DNA from: Acidobacteriota bacterium
Lineage (GTDB): Bacteria; Acidobacteriota; Vicinamibacteria; Vicinamibacterales; CAVVIG01
DNA: 64,000 nt
Direction of reading: 5' to 3'
Assembly: GCA_003222395.1 (NCBI GenBank)
Contig: QHWB01000031.1
Location: 126,501-190,500 of the forward strand
Shown here: in pieces, positions 56,076 to 64,000 of the stretch
How positions within the stretch are numbered: position 1 is the first letter of the stretch
Layout of the letters: each line of letters opens with the position of its first letter
Position numbers and translations under genes: made by a program
The notes under the pieces: generated by a model
Told to the model about the DNA's origin: nothing
Databases searched by the model: none
The model's input: only the letters and a program-made list of their open reading frames with translations

Positions 56076-56711
56076 ATGAGGTTAGTTGTCTGCTTGTGCG
56101 TCGCGATCGGACTCTTGATGAGCACCGCGACGAACGCACATGCGCAAAGCGACAGCTTGCTCGCCGTCGGCGGCCAATTCACGATTCGTGATCCGGCGAT
56201 GGGTCGTGCACACGGCAGCTCTGACGTGGGGCTGCTGTGGCGGTTTGGTCACGGCGATACGGGCTGGGGATGGACGTGGTCATTCAACTGGTTTTCCACC
56301 GACATCGATAGGCCGATTGGACCGCGGATCACGGAGCTCGGGGAGCTCAGCGTGAAACCGGTCATGGTCGGCTATGGCTATCGATATGCGATCGACGCCG
56401 TATCGGTCGAGCTGAATGCGACGGCCGGCTATGCGTTCACGTCGTTTCACCTGACGCCGCAGGCCCTTGATGCCTACCGTGACGTGCTCGGCGCCCGGTC
56501 GATGAGCGCCGACGCGGCGAACACGCTCGTCGCGCGCCCCGAAGTCGGCATCTGGTTCGATGTGACGCAGAAGTTCGGCGTGAACGTCAATGCCGGGTAC
56601 ATGTTTGCGCGACCGCGCGTGACGATCCGCAGCTCGGTCGCCAACGAATCGCAGCGAATTCGCGCCGACATGTTCAGCGTCAAAATCGGAATGGTCTATC
56701 GGATCTTCTAA
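56076..56711 (+). CDS. Small outer-membrane beta-barrel protein
   Basis: The 211-residue protein starts at ATG 56076, with a signal peptide ending at AHA-Q (~24). Alternating amphipathic strands (SDVGLLWRFGHGDTGWGWTW, VMVGYGYRYAIDAVSVELN, GIWFDVTQKFGVNVNAGYMF) and the C-terminal KIGMVYRIF with terminal Phe indicate an OmpA/OmpW-like barrel. The function is unknown. It converges on the exporter operon with a 4-nt overlap. Confidence 0.75.
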   Translation: MRLVVCLCVAIGLLMSTATNAHAQSDSLLAVGGQFTIRDPAMGRAHGSSDVGLLWRFGHGDTGWGWTWSFNWFSTDIDRPIGPRITELGELSVKPVMVGYGYRYAIDAVSVELNATAGYAFTSFHLTPQALDAYRDVLGARSMSADAANTLVARPEVGIWFDVTQKFGVNVNAGYMFARPRVTIRSSVANESQRIRADMFSVKIGMVYRIF

Positions 56712-57802
56712 GCCGCGCGCTTCGTCGAGCGGGCGATGGCGAGCGTCAGGATCGCCGCGCCCCACGCCGCGAGCGCCGCCGCCTGCGGCCATACCGTTTC
56801 GAGACCCACGCCCTTGAGGAAGATCGATCTCAGAATCACGAGAAAGTAACGCAGCGGGATCAGGTAGGTGATCGGCTGGATGAACGCCGGCATATTCTCG
56901 ATTGGAAAGATGAATCCCGACAGGAACACCATCGGCGTCATGAAGAAGAACGCCGCGGTCATCATCGCCTGCTGCTGCGTCGACGAGATTGTCGAGACGA
57001 ACAACCCGAGGCCGAGCGTCGACAACAGATAAACCGCCGTCATCGCGAACAGAAGGCCGACGCTGCCGCGAAGCGGCACCTCGAACCACAGCACGGCGAT
57101 TCCGATCACCAGACAGACGTCTACCATTCCGACGAGCGCGTACGGAAGCAGCTTCCCGACGATCAGCTCCCATCGACGCAGCGGGGTCACGTTCAACTGT
57201 TCGAGCGTGCCCAGCTCGCGTTCGCGCACGATGCCCATGGCAGCCAGGATCGTCGTGATCGCGAGGAGCAGCAGTGCGAGCACGCCGGGAATCATGAAGT
57301 GCCGGCTTTCGAGCCGCGGATTGAACCACACCTGCACCCTGGGGTCGAGGACGCCGCGCTCCTGCGAGTACGCGCCGAGCAGGTTGGTCGCGTATCCCAG
57401 CGCCACGTTCGTCGAGTTCGCGTCGCTGCCATCGGCGATCAGCTGAAGCGTCTGCGGCCGGTTCGAGGCGATCGCGTCGCCGTAACCGGATGGAATGGAC
57501 AGAGCCAGCCACGCGCGCCCGCGCTCGAGATACGAGTCGACCTCCCTCGCGCTGCTGACCACGTCGACGATGGCGAAGCTGGGCGACGCCGAAAAGCGTG
57601 AGATCAGGCCGCGGCTCGCGGTGGATCGATCGGCGTCGACGACGACGACCGGCACGTTCTCGATGTCGGTCGTCGCAGCGTAGCCGAGGGCGAGCAGCTG
57701 CAGCATCGGCGCGACGATGAGGATTCCGAACAGGCGCGGATCGGCCTTCAGCTCGAGCAGCTCTTTCCAGACGAGGCATCGTACTCGGGGGATCAGGTCC
57801 AT
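56708..57802 (-). CDS. ABC-2 type exporter permease (second)
   Basis: The 364-residue protein starts at ATG 57802, overlapping the other permease by 10 nt. It has one N-terminal helix (~20-45), a large periplasmic domain (~50-175) and five C-terminal helices with IVRERELGTLEQLNVTPLRRWELIVGKLLPY, the typical coupling segment. It resembles YbhS/YbhR-type drug exporter permeases. It is the last gene of the TetR-controlled operon. Confidence 0.9.
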   Translation of the reverse strand: MDLIPRVRCLVWKELLELKADPRLFGILIVAPMLQLLALGYAATTDIENVPVVVVDADRSTASRGLISRFSASPSFAIVDVVSSAREVDSYLERGRAWLALSIPSGYGDAIASNRPQTLQLIADGSDANSTNVALGYATNLLGAYSQERGVLDPRVQVWFNPRLESRHFMIPGVLALLLLAITTILAAMGIVRERELGTLEQLNVTPLRRWELIVGKLLPYALVGMVDVCLVIGIAVLWFEVPLRGSVGLLFAMTAVYLLSTLGLGLFVSTISSTQQQAMMTAAFFFMTPMVFLSGFIFPIENMPAFIQPITYLIPLRYFLVILRSIFLKGVGLETVWPQAAALAAWGAAILTLAIARSTKRAA

Positions 57803-58971
57803 TGTCGGCGAAGACGAACAGACGCAAGCGTCAGAACCAGAATCGCGAACGTCGTGAGCGCGCCGAGCTCGAGGGCGTAGGCGGCGACGCCGGCGCCTTT
57901 GAGCACGATGCTGCGCAGCGCGATCAGGAAGTAGCGCGCCGGAACCGCGTACGTGATGACCTGCAGGACGCGCGGCATGCTGGAGATCGGAAAGATGAAT
58001 CCGGACAGCATCAGCGTCGGCAGGAACGACGCGAGCAGCGCCAGCTGAAACGCGACCTGCTGCGTTTCCGCGACGCTCGAAATGAGGAGTCCCAACCCCA
58101 GCGCGCCGACGAGAAAGAGCGATAACGCCGCGAGCAGCAGCAGCCACGACCCGCGCATCGGCAGATCGAACAGGATCATCGATACGACGATGACGCCGAC
58201 CGCCGACAGAAGCGAGATGGCGAAGTACGGAACCACCTTGCCGACGACGAAGCTGGTTGCGCCGAGCGGCGCCATCCGAACCTGCTCCATGGTGCCGCGT
58301 TCCTTTTCGCGGACGATCGAGAGCGCCGTCGAAATCACTGCGCTGATCATCGCGATGTAGGCGATCAGTCCCGGCACGAGAAACAGCGCGCTGCGAAGCT
58401 GCGGGTTGTACCAGACGCGCGGTTCGACGGTGACGAGCGGTGTCGCCACGCGGATGGAAGCTCCCGGTCCGTTTGCCGCTGGAGCGGCTGCTGCCGCGCG
58501 CGCGGCATATCGCAGACCTTCGGTCCGGATGATCGTCGTCGCATACGCCATCACGGTTGTCGCCGTGTTTGAGTTGTCGCCGTTCAGCAGCACCTGGACG
58601 TCGACGCGATGTCCGACCCGCACGTCACGTCCGAGTCCGTTCGGGACGACGAGCACCGCTCGCACGTCGTTGCGGTCCATCAGCTCAGTGGCCGCAGGTC
58701 GATCGGACACCACAGCCTTCTTCGGATCGGCGTCGACGGCCGCGACCAGGTCGAAGTAGCCGGAATTGACGAACGCCGCGACGAGCGATCGGCTCTCCGG
58801 CGTGCGATCGCGGTCGTCGACGGCGAGCCGGATGTGGCGGATGTCGAAATTCAGCGCGTAACCGTAGAGCAGCAGCACGAACAAGGGCACGAACAGCAGC
58901 GTCATCAGCGTCCGCGGATCGCGTGCGATCTGGCGGAACTCCTTGCGTGCGACGGCGGCGATCTTCCGCAC
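57793..58971 (-). CDS. ABC-2 type exporter permease (first)
   Basis: This 392-residue protein starts at GTG 58971, one base after the ATPase stop. KIAAVARKEFRQIARDPRTLMTLLFVPLFVLLLYGYAL is the cytoplasmic helix and first membrane segment. It has a long periplasmic loop and the IVREKERGTMEQVRMAPLGATSFVVGKVVPYF coupling motif. It is a heterodimer partner of the downstream permease; exported compounds are unknown. Confidence 0.9.
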   Translation of the reverse strand: MRKIAAVARKEFRQIARDPRTLMTLLFVPLFVLLLYGYALNFDIRHIRLAVDDRDRTPESRSLVAAFVNSGYFDLVAAVDADPKKAVVSDRPAATELMDRNDVRAVLVVPNGLGRDVRVGHRVDVQVLLNGDNSNTATTVMAYATTIIRTEGLRYAARAAAAAPAANGPGASIRVATPLVTVEPRVWYNPQLRSALFLVPGLIAYIAMISAVISTALSIVREKERGTMEQVRMAPLGATSFVVGKVVPYFAISLLSAVGVIVVSMILFDLPMRGSWLLLLAALSLFLVGALGLGLLISSVAETQQVAFQLALLASFLPTLMLSGFIFPISSMPRVLQVITYAVPARYFLIALRSIVLKGAGVAAYALELGALTTFAILVLTLASVRLRRQWT

Positions 58972-58972
58972 G

Positions 58973-59896
58973 TCAGCCGGCCTCTTCCACCACGTCGAGG
59001 AACACGTCCTCGAGCGACGGCGGCACCGGCTCGATCGACGCGACCGGCACACCGGCGTGTTCCAACCGTGCCTTCACGCCATCCACGTCGCGCTCACCAT
59101 GTTTCAGCACCGCGTGCACGGAGGTGCCGAACACACTCGTCTTTTCGACATCCGGCGCGCGCTCGATGAGCCGCATCGCCTCGACGGCATTCGAAGTACG
59201 GATCTCGACGATCGTGCGATCGGCAAACACCTGCTTCAGCTCCGCCGTCGTGCCGATCGCGGCAAGACGTCCAGCGTGAATGATGGCGATGCGGTTGCAA
59301 TGCTCCGCTTCGTCGAGGTAGTGAGTCGTGACGAGCACGGTCACGCCTGACGCCGACAGGTGATCGATCAACCGCCAGAATTCACGCCGCGAGACGGGAT
59401 CCACGCCGCCGGTCGGCTCGTCGAGAAAGACGACGGGCGGCTCGTGAAGGATCGCGCAGCCGAGCGCGAGCCGCTGGCGCCACCCTCCGGCGAGATCGGC
59501 GGCGCGCAGCCGCTCCCGGCCGGCGAGGCCCGCCATATCGAGCACGAATCGGCGGCGCGCATCGAGCCGCGTGCGATCGAGGCCGTAGATGCCGCCGAAG
59601 AAGCTGATGTTCTGATCGACGGTCAGCCGCTCGTAGAGCGAAAAGCGCTGCGACATGTAGCCGATGCGCTGCTTGACCGCCTCCGGATCGCGGCTGACGT
59701 CGACGCCGTCGACCGTGGCGGACCCGCTCGTCGGTTTCAGCAATCCACACAGCATCCGGATCGTCGTCGACTTGCCGGCGCCGTTGCTGCCGAGGAAGCC
59801 GAAGATTTCGCCTTTGGCCACTTCGAACGACAGGCGATCGACGGCCGCGAAATCGCCGAAGCGGCGTGTGAGGTCCTTCACGACGATCGCGTTCAC
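58973..59896 (-). CDS. ABC exporter ATP-binding protein (second)
   Basis: The 307-residue protein starts at GTG 59896 (GTGA overlap with tolC). Walker A GSNGAGKSTT, Q-loop YMSQRFSLYERL, Walker B VVFLDEPTGGVD and switch His VTTHYLDEAEH are present. The signature is degenerate, reading LAGGWRQRLALG instead of LSGGxxQR. A C-terminal DUF4162-like domain ends SLEDVFLDVV. The operon has two ATPase genes, comparable to the two halves of YbhF. Confidence 0.91.
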   Translation of the reverse strand: MNAIVVKDLTRRFGDFAAVDRLSFEVAKGEIFGFLGSNGAGKSTTIRMLCGLLKPTSGSATVDGVDVSRDPEAVKQRIGYMSQRFSLYERLTVDQNISFFGGIYGLDRTRLDARRRFVLDMAGLAGRERLRAADLAGGWRQRLALGCAILHEPPVVFLDEPTGGVDPVSRREFWRLIDHLSASGVTVLVTTHYLDEAEHCNRIAIIHAGRLAAIGTTAELKQVFADRTIVEIRTSNAVEAMRLIERAPDVEKTSVFGTSVHAVLKHGERDVDGVKARLEHAGVPVASIEPVPPSLEDVFLDVVEEAG

Positions 59897-61194
59897 CGGC
59901 CGACCGCCCGCGCGAGCCGCGCGTCCGCGAGGCGCGCCGCCGCGATCGCCTGCGTTCGATCGAGCGCGGCCTGCAGCAGCGCGACCTGCGCATCGAGCAC
60001 GTCCGTGCTCGTGGTCACGCCGGCGGCGAAGCGATCGCCGACGACGCGCCGCGCCTCTCGCGCGCTGCGGACCGCGTCGTTCGCCGCCGCAATGGCCGCG
60101 CGGCTGGCGTCGATCTCGCTCATCCGCTGCCGGATCTCGACGGCCACGACGCTGTCGAATTCCGCGAGGCGCTCCTCGGCCGCGCGGCCGGCCGCCGATG
60201 CTTCCGCCAGCTCGCCGCGCGTACGGCCGCCGTCCAACAGCGGCCAGCTGACGTTGACGCCGGCGTCCCATGACGTCCGCCACGCGTCTTCACGCGGGAA
60301 GATGCGCGCGTTCGGCCGCGCGTAATCGAATCCGCCGCCGACGCCGATGTTCGGCTTCGTCCCCGCAGCCGCCGCGCGATTGCGCTCGGCCGCCGCCGCG
60401 ACCCGTTTGACGAGCGACGCGCGCTCGGGCCGCTGCCGCCGGGCGAGGTCGATCAATTCGTCCATCGATGCGGGTACCGGCGGCGGCACGTCGAGCGTCG
60501 CAATTGCCTCGATGGGCGTGCCGGGCGCCGCGCCGACGAGGCGCGCCAGCTCCGCCTCCGCCACGTCGCGCGCGGCTCTCGCCTGAACCTGCAGCATGCG
60601 CTGGCGCGAGCCCTGCGCCTCGACGCTCGACACGTCGTTGGGCGGCAGCAATCCGGCAGCGAACTGATTGCGGACGTCACGCAAATGCGCGTCGACGCGG
60701 GCGACCGACTCGTCGACGACGCGCAGCGATTCGACGGCGGTGACGAGCGTCCAGTACGCGCGCGTCACTTCGAGCGTCAGGTCGGCGCGCGCGGTGGCGA
60801 TGTCGTCCGACGACGCTGTCGCTTCGATTCTGGCTGCGCGCTCGAGCGCGTCGAGACGGCCGCCGGTGTACAGCGGCCACTGAAGATCGAGCCGTGTCCG
60901 GTAATTGTCGGGGATGTCGGGATAGATCAGGCGGAACTGGTTGTTGGGCAACAGTACGCCGAACGTCTCCACGTGGTTCGTGCGCGTGTAGCCGGCCTGC
61001 GCAGCAATTTGCGGCAGCGCCGAGCCGCGCCGTTGGTCGACGACCGCCTCCGCCGCGTCGGCGCGGGCCGCCGCCTCGCGCACGCGATGGCTCGCCTCGA
61101 GCGCGCGCTGCACCGCCTCATCGACCGACAGCCGAAGCGGCGCCGCTTCGGCCGTGAGCGCGAACGCAGCCGCAAGACAGATGATCGCGCTCAT
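59893..61194 (-). CDS. TolC-family outer-membrane efflux protein
   Basis: The 433-residue protein starts at ATG 61194 and has a signal peptide at ~1-18. It has the two-fold helical repeat of TolC proteins (LSVDEAVQRALEASHRVREAAARADAAEAVVDQRRGSALPQIAAQAGY and FDSVVAVEIRQRMSEIDASRAAI...). The repeat ends in GVTTSTDVLDAQVALLQAALDRTQAIAAARLADARLARAVG. It forms the outer-membrane duct for the exporter. It is unusually placed between the two ATPase genes. Confidence 0.91.
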   Translation of the reverse strand: MSAIICLAAAFALTAEAAPLRLSVDEAVQRALEASHRVREAAARADAAEAVVDQRRGSALPQIAAQAGYTRTNHVETFGVLLPNNQFRLIYPDIPDNYRTRLDLQWPLYTGGRLDALERAARIEATASSDDIATARADLTLEVTRAYWTLVTAVESLRVVDESVARVDAHLRDVRNQFAAGLLPPNDVSSVEAQGSRQRMLQVQARAARDVAEAELARLVGAAPGTPIEAIATLDVPPPVPASMDELIDLARRQRPERASLVKRVAAAAERNRAAAAGTKPNIGVGGGFDYARPNARIFPREDAWRTSWDAGVNVSWPLLDGGRTRGELAEASAAGRAAEERLAEFDSVVAVEIRQRMSEIDASRAAIAAANDAVRSAREARRVVGDRFAAGVTTSTDVLDAQVALLQAALDRTQAIAAARLADARLARAVGR

Positions 61195-62117
61195 GAAGTC
61201 GCCTCGTTGAGCCGCGCGATGAAGACGTCTTCGAGCGACGTCGCCGTCGGGCGGATGCCCGTCGCCTCGAGCCCCGCCTGAGCGAGGTGCGAGGCGATCA
61301 GCGATGCGGCGTCCCGCTCGGCGCGATCCATGCGGACGTGCGCGCGCTCGCCGAACATCTGCACGTCGGTCACTCCCGGGACGCGCGCGAGCACGGCCTG
61401 CGCGCGCCGATGATCGGACACGATCACTTCGTAGAGCGATCCCGGCAGCGCGGCGCGCAGCGCGTCGGGCCGATCGACGGCGAGCAGCCGCCCCTCGCTC
61501 AGGAGCGCGACGCGGGCGCAGCGTTCCGCCTCGTCCAGATATGGCGTGGCCATGACGATCGTGATGCCCTGCGACAGGAACTCCGACAGCAGCATCCAGA
61601 ACTCGCGGCGCGACACCGGGTCGACGCCGGTCGTCGGCTCGTCGAGGACCAGCAGCGCCGGCTCGTGGATCAGCGTGCATGCGAGCGCGAGCTTCTGCTT
61701 CATGCCGCCGGACAGACGGTCCGCGAGGCGCGCGCGGAACTTCGTGAGCTGGGTCATGTCGAGAAGTCGATCGCGCCGCGCGTGGTAGTCGCCGACGCCG
61801 TGAATCTCGGCGAAGAAGGCGATGTTCTCGTCGACGCTCAGATCGCCGTACAGGCTGAATCGCTGCGACAGATAACCGACCGATTCGGTCAGGCGGCCGT
61901 GCCGGCGCACCGGATCAAGATCCAGCACGCGCGCGCTGCCGCCGTCGGCTCGCAACAGTCCGCAGATCACTCGAATCGTCGTCGTCTTGCCGGCGCCGTC
62001 GGGCCCGATCAGGCCGAACATCTCACCGCGATCGATCGACAACGTCAGGTCGCGCAGCGCGATCGTGTCGGCGTAGCGCTTTGTGATGCGATCGAGAGCG
62101 ATGGCTATTGCCGCCAT
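61191..62117 (-). CDS. ABC exporter ATP-binding protein (first)
   Basis: The 308-residue protein has Walker A GPDGAGKTTT, Q-loop YLSQRFSLYGDL, a canonical signature LSGGMKQKLALA, Walker B LLVLDEPTTGVD, and the switch position reading MATPYLDEAE (Pro where His is usual). Its partner ATPase has the His but a degenerate signature. The two may pair so that only one composite site is fully active. It overlaps tolC by ATGA. Confidence 0.91.
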   Translation of the reverse strand: MAAIAIALDRITKRYADTIALRDLTLSIDRGEMFGLIGPDGAGKTTTIRVICGLLRADGGSARVLDLDPVRRHGRLTESVGYLSQRFSLYGDLSVDENIAFFAEIHGVGDYHARRDRLLDMTQLTKFRARLADRLSGGMKQKLALACTLIHEPALLVLDEPTTGVDPVSRREFWMLLSEFLSQGITIVMATPYLDEAERCARVALLSEGRLLAVDRPDALRAALPGSLYEVIVSDHRRAQAVLARVPGVTDVQMFGERAHVRMDRAERDAASLIASHLAQAGLEATGIRPTATSLEDVFIARLNEATS

Positions 62118-62133
62118 CTTTTTCTTATTTTGC

Positions 62134-62200
62134 GGCGGGGCCCCGCCCCCGCCGCCTGCCGCGGCTCGCTCGATCGCTCGCCGCGGTTGGTCGATGCGTT
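62134..62200. repeat. GC-rich repeat with GGGGCCCC palindrome (copy 4)
   Basis: GGCGGGGCCCCGCC is a perfect 14-bp palindrome, followed by CCCGCCGCCTGCCGCGG and CTCGCTCGATCGCTCG. It lies in the 90-bp gap between the HlyD and first ATPase genes, the only sizeable gap in that operon. Confidence 0.7.
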
Positions 62201-62207
62201 TGCTTGC

Positions 62208-63233
62208 TCATCGCGCGTCCTGGAAAGGGATCTCCGCTTCGACGGGCATGCCGGCCTTGAACACGCCTTTCCGGTTGTCGAGCGAGATTTTGAGACGATA
62301 GACCAGCTTCGAGCGATCCTCGGCCGTCTGCACGTTGCGCGGCGTGAATTCCGCTTTCGACGAGATGTAACTGATGGTGCCGGACGCGCCCGGTCCGCCG
62401 GCGTCGGTGAAGACGGTTGCCGGCTGGCCGAGCCGGATGCGCGGCACGAGCGGCTCGTCGATGTACACGTTGGCCCACGCGTGAACGAGATCGGTGATCA
62501 CGACGAGAGGCGCGCGCGGCTGCAGCAGCTCACCCGCGTCAGCGAGCGTCTCCGTCACGACGCCAGGGGTCGGCGCGCTCACGGTTGCGTCGGCGATCGC
62601 TTTTTCCGCGGCGGCGATCTGCGCGCTGATGGCCGTCACGCGCGCCTGCGCCGCTTCGATGTCTTCGCGGCGGGCCCCGGCGCGCAGCCGCGCCACGTTC
62701 TCGCGCGCCGCCCGCACGCGATCGCGCGCGCCCTGCAGCCGCTCTTTCGCGACATCCCGCCTCGTCACCGCGTCGTCGCGCTGCTTGCGCGAGCCGGAGT
62801 CCGCCGCGAGAAGCGCCTCGAAGCGATCGACGTCCGCCTGGGCGGCGGCCAGCTCGGCCTCCGCGGCGCGCACGTCGGTTTCAGCGGTCGCGGCCTGCGC
62901 GTCGGCCTGCCGGATATCTTCCGGACGGGTGCCCGCGACGAGCAGCCGCCGCTGCGCGTCGGCTTGCGCGCGCTCGGCGCGCACCCTCGCGAGCGCGAGC
63001 TCGGCGTCCGCGGTGTCGAGGCGGGCGATGACGTCGCCGGCGTTGACGCGGTCGCCCTCGCGAACGCGCAGCTCGATCAACCGTCCGCCCACCTGCGCGG
63101 CCACCTGCACGTCGGTCGCTTCCACCTGGCCCGACACGCGCGCGCGATCGGCCGGCGGTCTCTGGCGACACGATGCGGCCGCGGCGACGGCCGCGGCCAG
63201 CCAGGCGATCGATGTTCGAGAGCGAACGTTCAC
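62208..63233 (-). CDS. HlyD-family periplasmic adaptor
   Basis: The 341-residue lipoprotein-like protein starts at GTG 63233 (GTGA overlap with tetR), with signal/lipobox AAAVAAAASC near residue 22. It has lipoyl half-motifs (VQVAAQVGGRLIELRVREGDRVNAGDVIARLD; ATVSAPTPGVVTETLADAGELLQPRAPLVVI) around a long alpha-hairpin rich in Ala/Arg (~80-205). It bridges the ABC-2 permeases and TolC, as YbhG does. Confidence 0.92.
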   Translation of the reverse strand: MNVRSRTSIAWLAAAVAAAASCRQRPPADRARVSGQVEATDVQVAAQVGGRLIELRVREGDRVNAGDVIARLDTADAELALARVRAERAQADAQRRLLVAGTRPEDIRQADAQAATAETDVRAAEAELAAAQADVDRFEALLAADSGSRKQRDDAVTRRDVAKERLQGARDRVRAARENVARLRAGARREDIEAAQARVTAISAQIAAAEKAIADATVSAPTPGVVTETLADAGELLQPRAPLVVITDLVHAWANVYIDEPLVPRIRLGQPATVFTDAGGPGASGTISYISSKAEFTPRNVQTAEDRSKLVYRLKISLDNRKGVFKAGMPVEAEIPFQDAR

Positions 63234-63862
63234 GATTTCGATCTCACCGGGTCGCGCATGAGCGACCGCCGCGCCGCCTCCTGCAGCTGCCGCACGAACT
63301 CGGCGGTCGAGAGCGACGACAGATCGACGACGTGCAGGTGCGCGATCTCCTTGCGGATCGGCGTGCCCGCCAGGAAGAACACGATCGGGGCGAGCATGCT
63401 GAAGTACGCGACGACGGGATGGACGGGGCGGAACTCGCCGGCGGCGACGCCCTCGCGGATGATCGCGGCCACCGCGCGCGGCACGGCGCCGAGCGCCTTG
63501 AGCGTCTCGCGATCGAGATGCATGCCGCCTTCGGCGACCTCGCGCAGCATGATGGCGGGAAAGAACGCGTGTTCGTCGATGAACGCCGCCATCGCCGCGA
63601 TGGCGCGATCGATCTTGACCGCCGGCGGATGGTGGCCGGCGGCGACGCTCTGCAGACGTTCGGCCGCGCGGGTGAACATGCGGCGGAGGAGGGTGCGGTA
63701 GAGGCGCTGCTTGCTCGTGAAATGGTAGTAGAGCATCGCCTTGTTCACCCTTGCGCGGTGGGCGATGCGGTCGACGCGAGCGCCCGCAAAGCCGCGCTCC
63801 GAGAACTCGAGCGCGGCGACAGCGAGGATACGGTCGGGCGAGACGCGCGCGGGCCTCGGCAT
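63230..63862 (-). CDS. TetR-family repressor of the exporter operon
   Basis: This 210-residue protein has an N-terminal TetR helix-turn-helix (~8-55: SPDRILAVAALEFSERGFAGARVDRIAHRARVNKAMLYYHFTSKQRLYRTLL). The ligand-binding half is unassigned. It is the first gene of a seven-gene operon joined by GTGA/ATGA overlaps, with a perfect palindrome immediately upstream. Confidence 0.92.
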   Translation of the reverse strand: MPRPARVSPDRILAVAALEFSERGFAGARVDRIAHRARVNKAMLYYHFTSKQRLYRTLLRRMFTRAAERLQSVAAGHHPPAVKIDRAIAAMAAFIDEHAFFPAIMLREVAEGGMHLDRETLKALGAVPRAVAAIIREGVAAGEFRPVHPVVAYFSMLAPIVFFLAGTPIRKEIAHLHVVDLSSLSTAEFVRQLQEAARRSLMRDPVRSKS

Positions 63863-63866
63863 TAGA

Positions 63867-63882
63867 AACTAACCAGTTAGTT
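63867..63882. promoter_or_regulatory. TetR operator candidate
   Basis: AACTAAC-CA-GTTAGTT is a perfect 7-bp inverted repeat 4 nt before the tetR start codon. It is placed to block transcription of the whole exporter operon. Confidence 0.8.
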
Positions 63883-63913
63883 AACTTGAAGGCGCCGTGG
63901 ATGTCAACGGGCG

Positions 63914-63919
63914 TAAACT
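63914..63919 (+). promoter_or_regulatory. -10-like TAAACT 8 nt before the epimerase ATG
   Basis: TAAACT, then GACCTCCG, then ATG at 63928. No purine-rich ribosome site is present, in keeping with the leaderless pattern elsewhere. Confidence 0.45.
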
Positions 63920-63927
63920 GACCTCCG

Positions 63928-64000
63928 ATGCGCATCGTCCTCTCCGGCGGCACCGGCTTTCTCGGCCGTCCGCTCGCCGCGGCGCTCACCGCCGTCGGCC
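63928..64000 (+). CDS. NAD-dependent epimerase, TIGR01777 type, N-terminal part only
   Basis: Only 24 codons are visible before the window ends: MRIVLSGGTGFLGRPLAAAL. The GGTGFLG loop is the dinucleotide-binding glycine motif of extended short-chain dehydrogenases, and the short lead-in resembles TIGR01777 (YfcH-like) proteins. It is divergent from the TetR gene. Confidence 0.7.
   Translation, partial: MRIVLSGGTGFLGRPLAAALTAVG

Overview
The window looks like a chromosomal segment of a high-GC soil-type bacterium, most probably an acidobacterium of the Vicinamibacteria group. This is inferred from several things together: uniformly high GC; DUF5916, CocE-type and BamA-barrel/TolB-propeller proteins; an unlinked-looking but compact his operon; and REP-like palindromes that read as VRLKPD/VRLQPD when translated, a pattern I associate with that group. 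No rRNA, tRNA, CRISPR array, phage or insertion sequence was seen. Both ends cut through genes.

Layout. 1-3087 (-): two-subunit aconitase X and a truncated thiamine-diphosphate E1 dehydrogenase. 3129-12480: exported or household enzymes (amidohydrolase, MBL-fold hydrolase, DUF5916 outer-membrane-type protein, rhodanese), a decayed MATE gene, and a subtilase with a WGT repeat tail translationally coupled to a GNAT acetyltransferase. 12878-18929 (-): small protein, Fpg, an ArsR-methyltransferase fusion and MetH. 19208-25714 (+): a secreted protein, a peptidase/propeller/BamA-barrel fusion, then a second ArsR-methyltransferase fusion with AhcY. So both SAM-cycle enzymes sit directly behind the same unusual regulator type. 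25803-34107: CocE hydrolase, PIN/AbrB toxin-antitoxin pair, GntR-slipin pair, small exported proteins, a GT1 glycosyltransferase with a coupled 23-residue ORF, and an MFS carrier. 34118-37171: modABC facing a MerR-type HTH-Mop regulator.

37168-43742 (+) is a histidine operon, hisIGDCBHFA, with a good promoter, a 20-codon histidine-rich leader ORF and an intrinsic terminator in front of hisI. This is the layout of ribosome-mediated attenuation. 43828-56711 (+) holds a DUF4097 protein and then a cell-surface glycan locus: one polypeptide joining a glycoside-hydrolase-like domain, a GT2 glycosyltransferase, membrane segments and an NHL propeller; an MsbA/NdvA-type ABC exporter; two GT-B glycosyltransferases; a PIG-L deacetylase; a methyltransferase; an ATPase; and a small outer-membrane barrel protein. 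56708-63862 (-) is a TetR-controlled tripartite exporter with two ATPases, two ABC-2 permeases, TolC and HlyD. The right edge opens a TIGR01777-type epimerase.

Two genome-style traits run through the window. About ten genes carry a TANNNT box only 6-9 nt before the start codon and no Shine-Dalgarno, which suggests frequent leaderless mRNAs. Short degenerate tandem or palindromic filler sequences occupy many intergenic gaps and also appear in frame inside metH and hisH.
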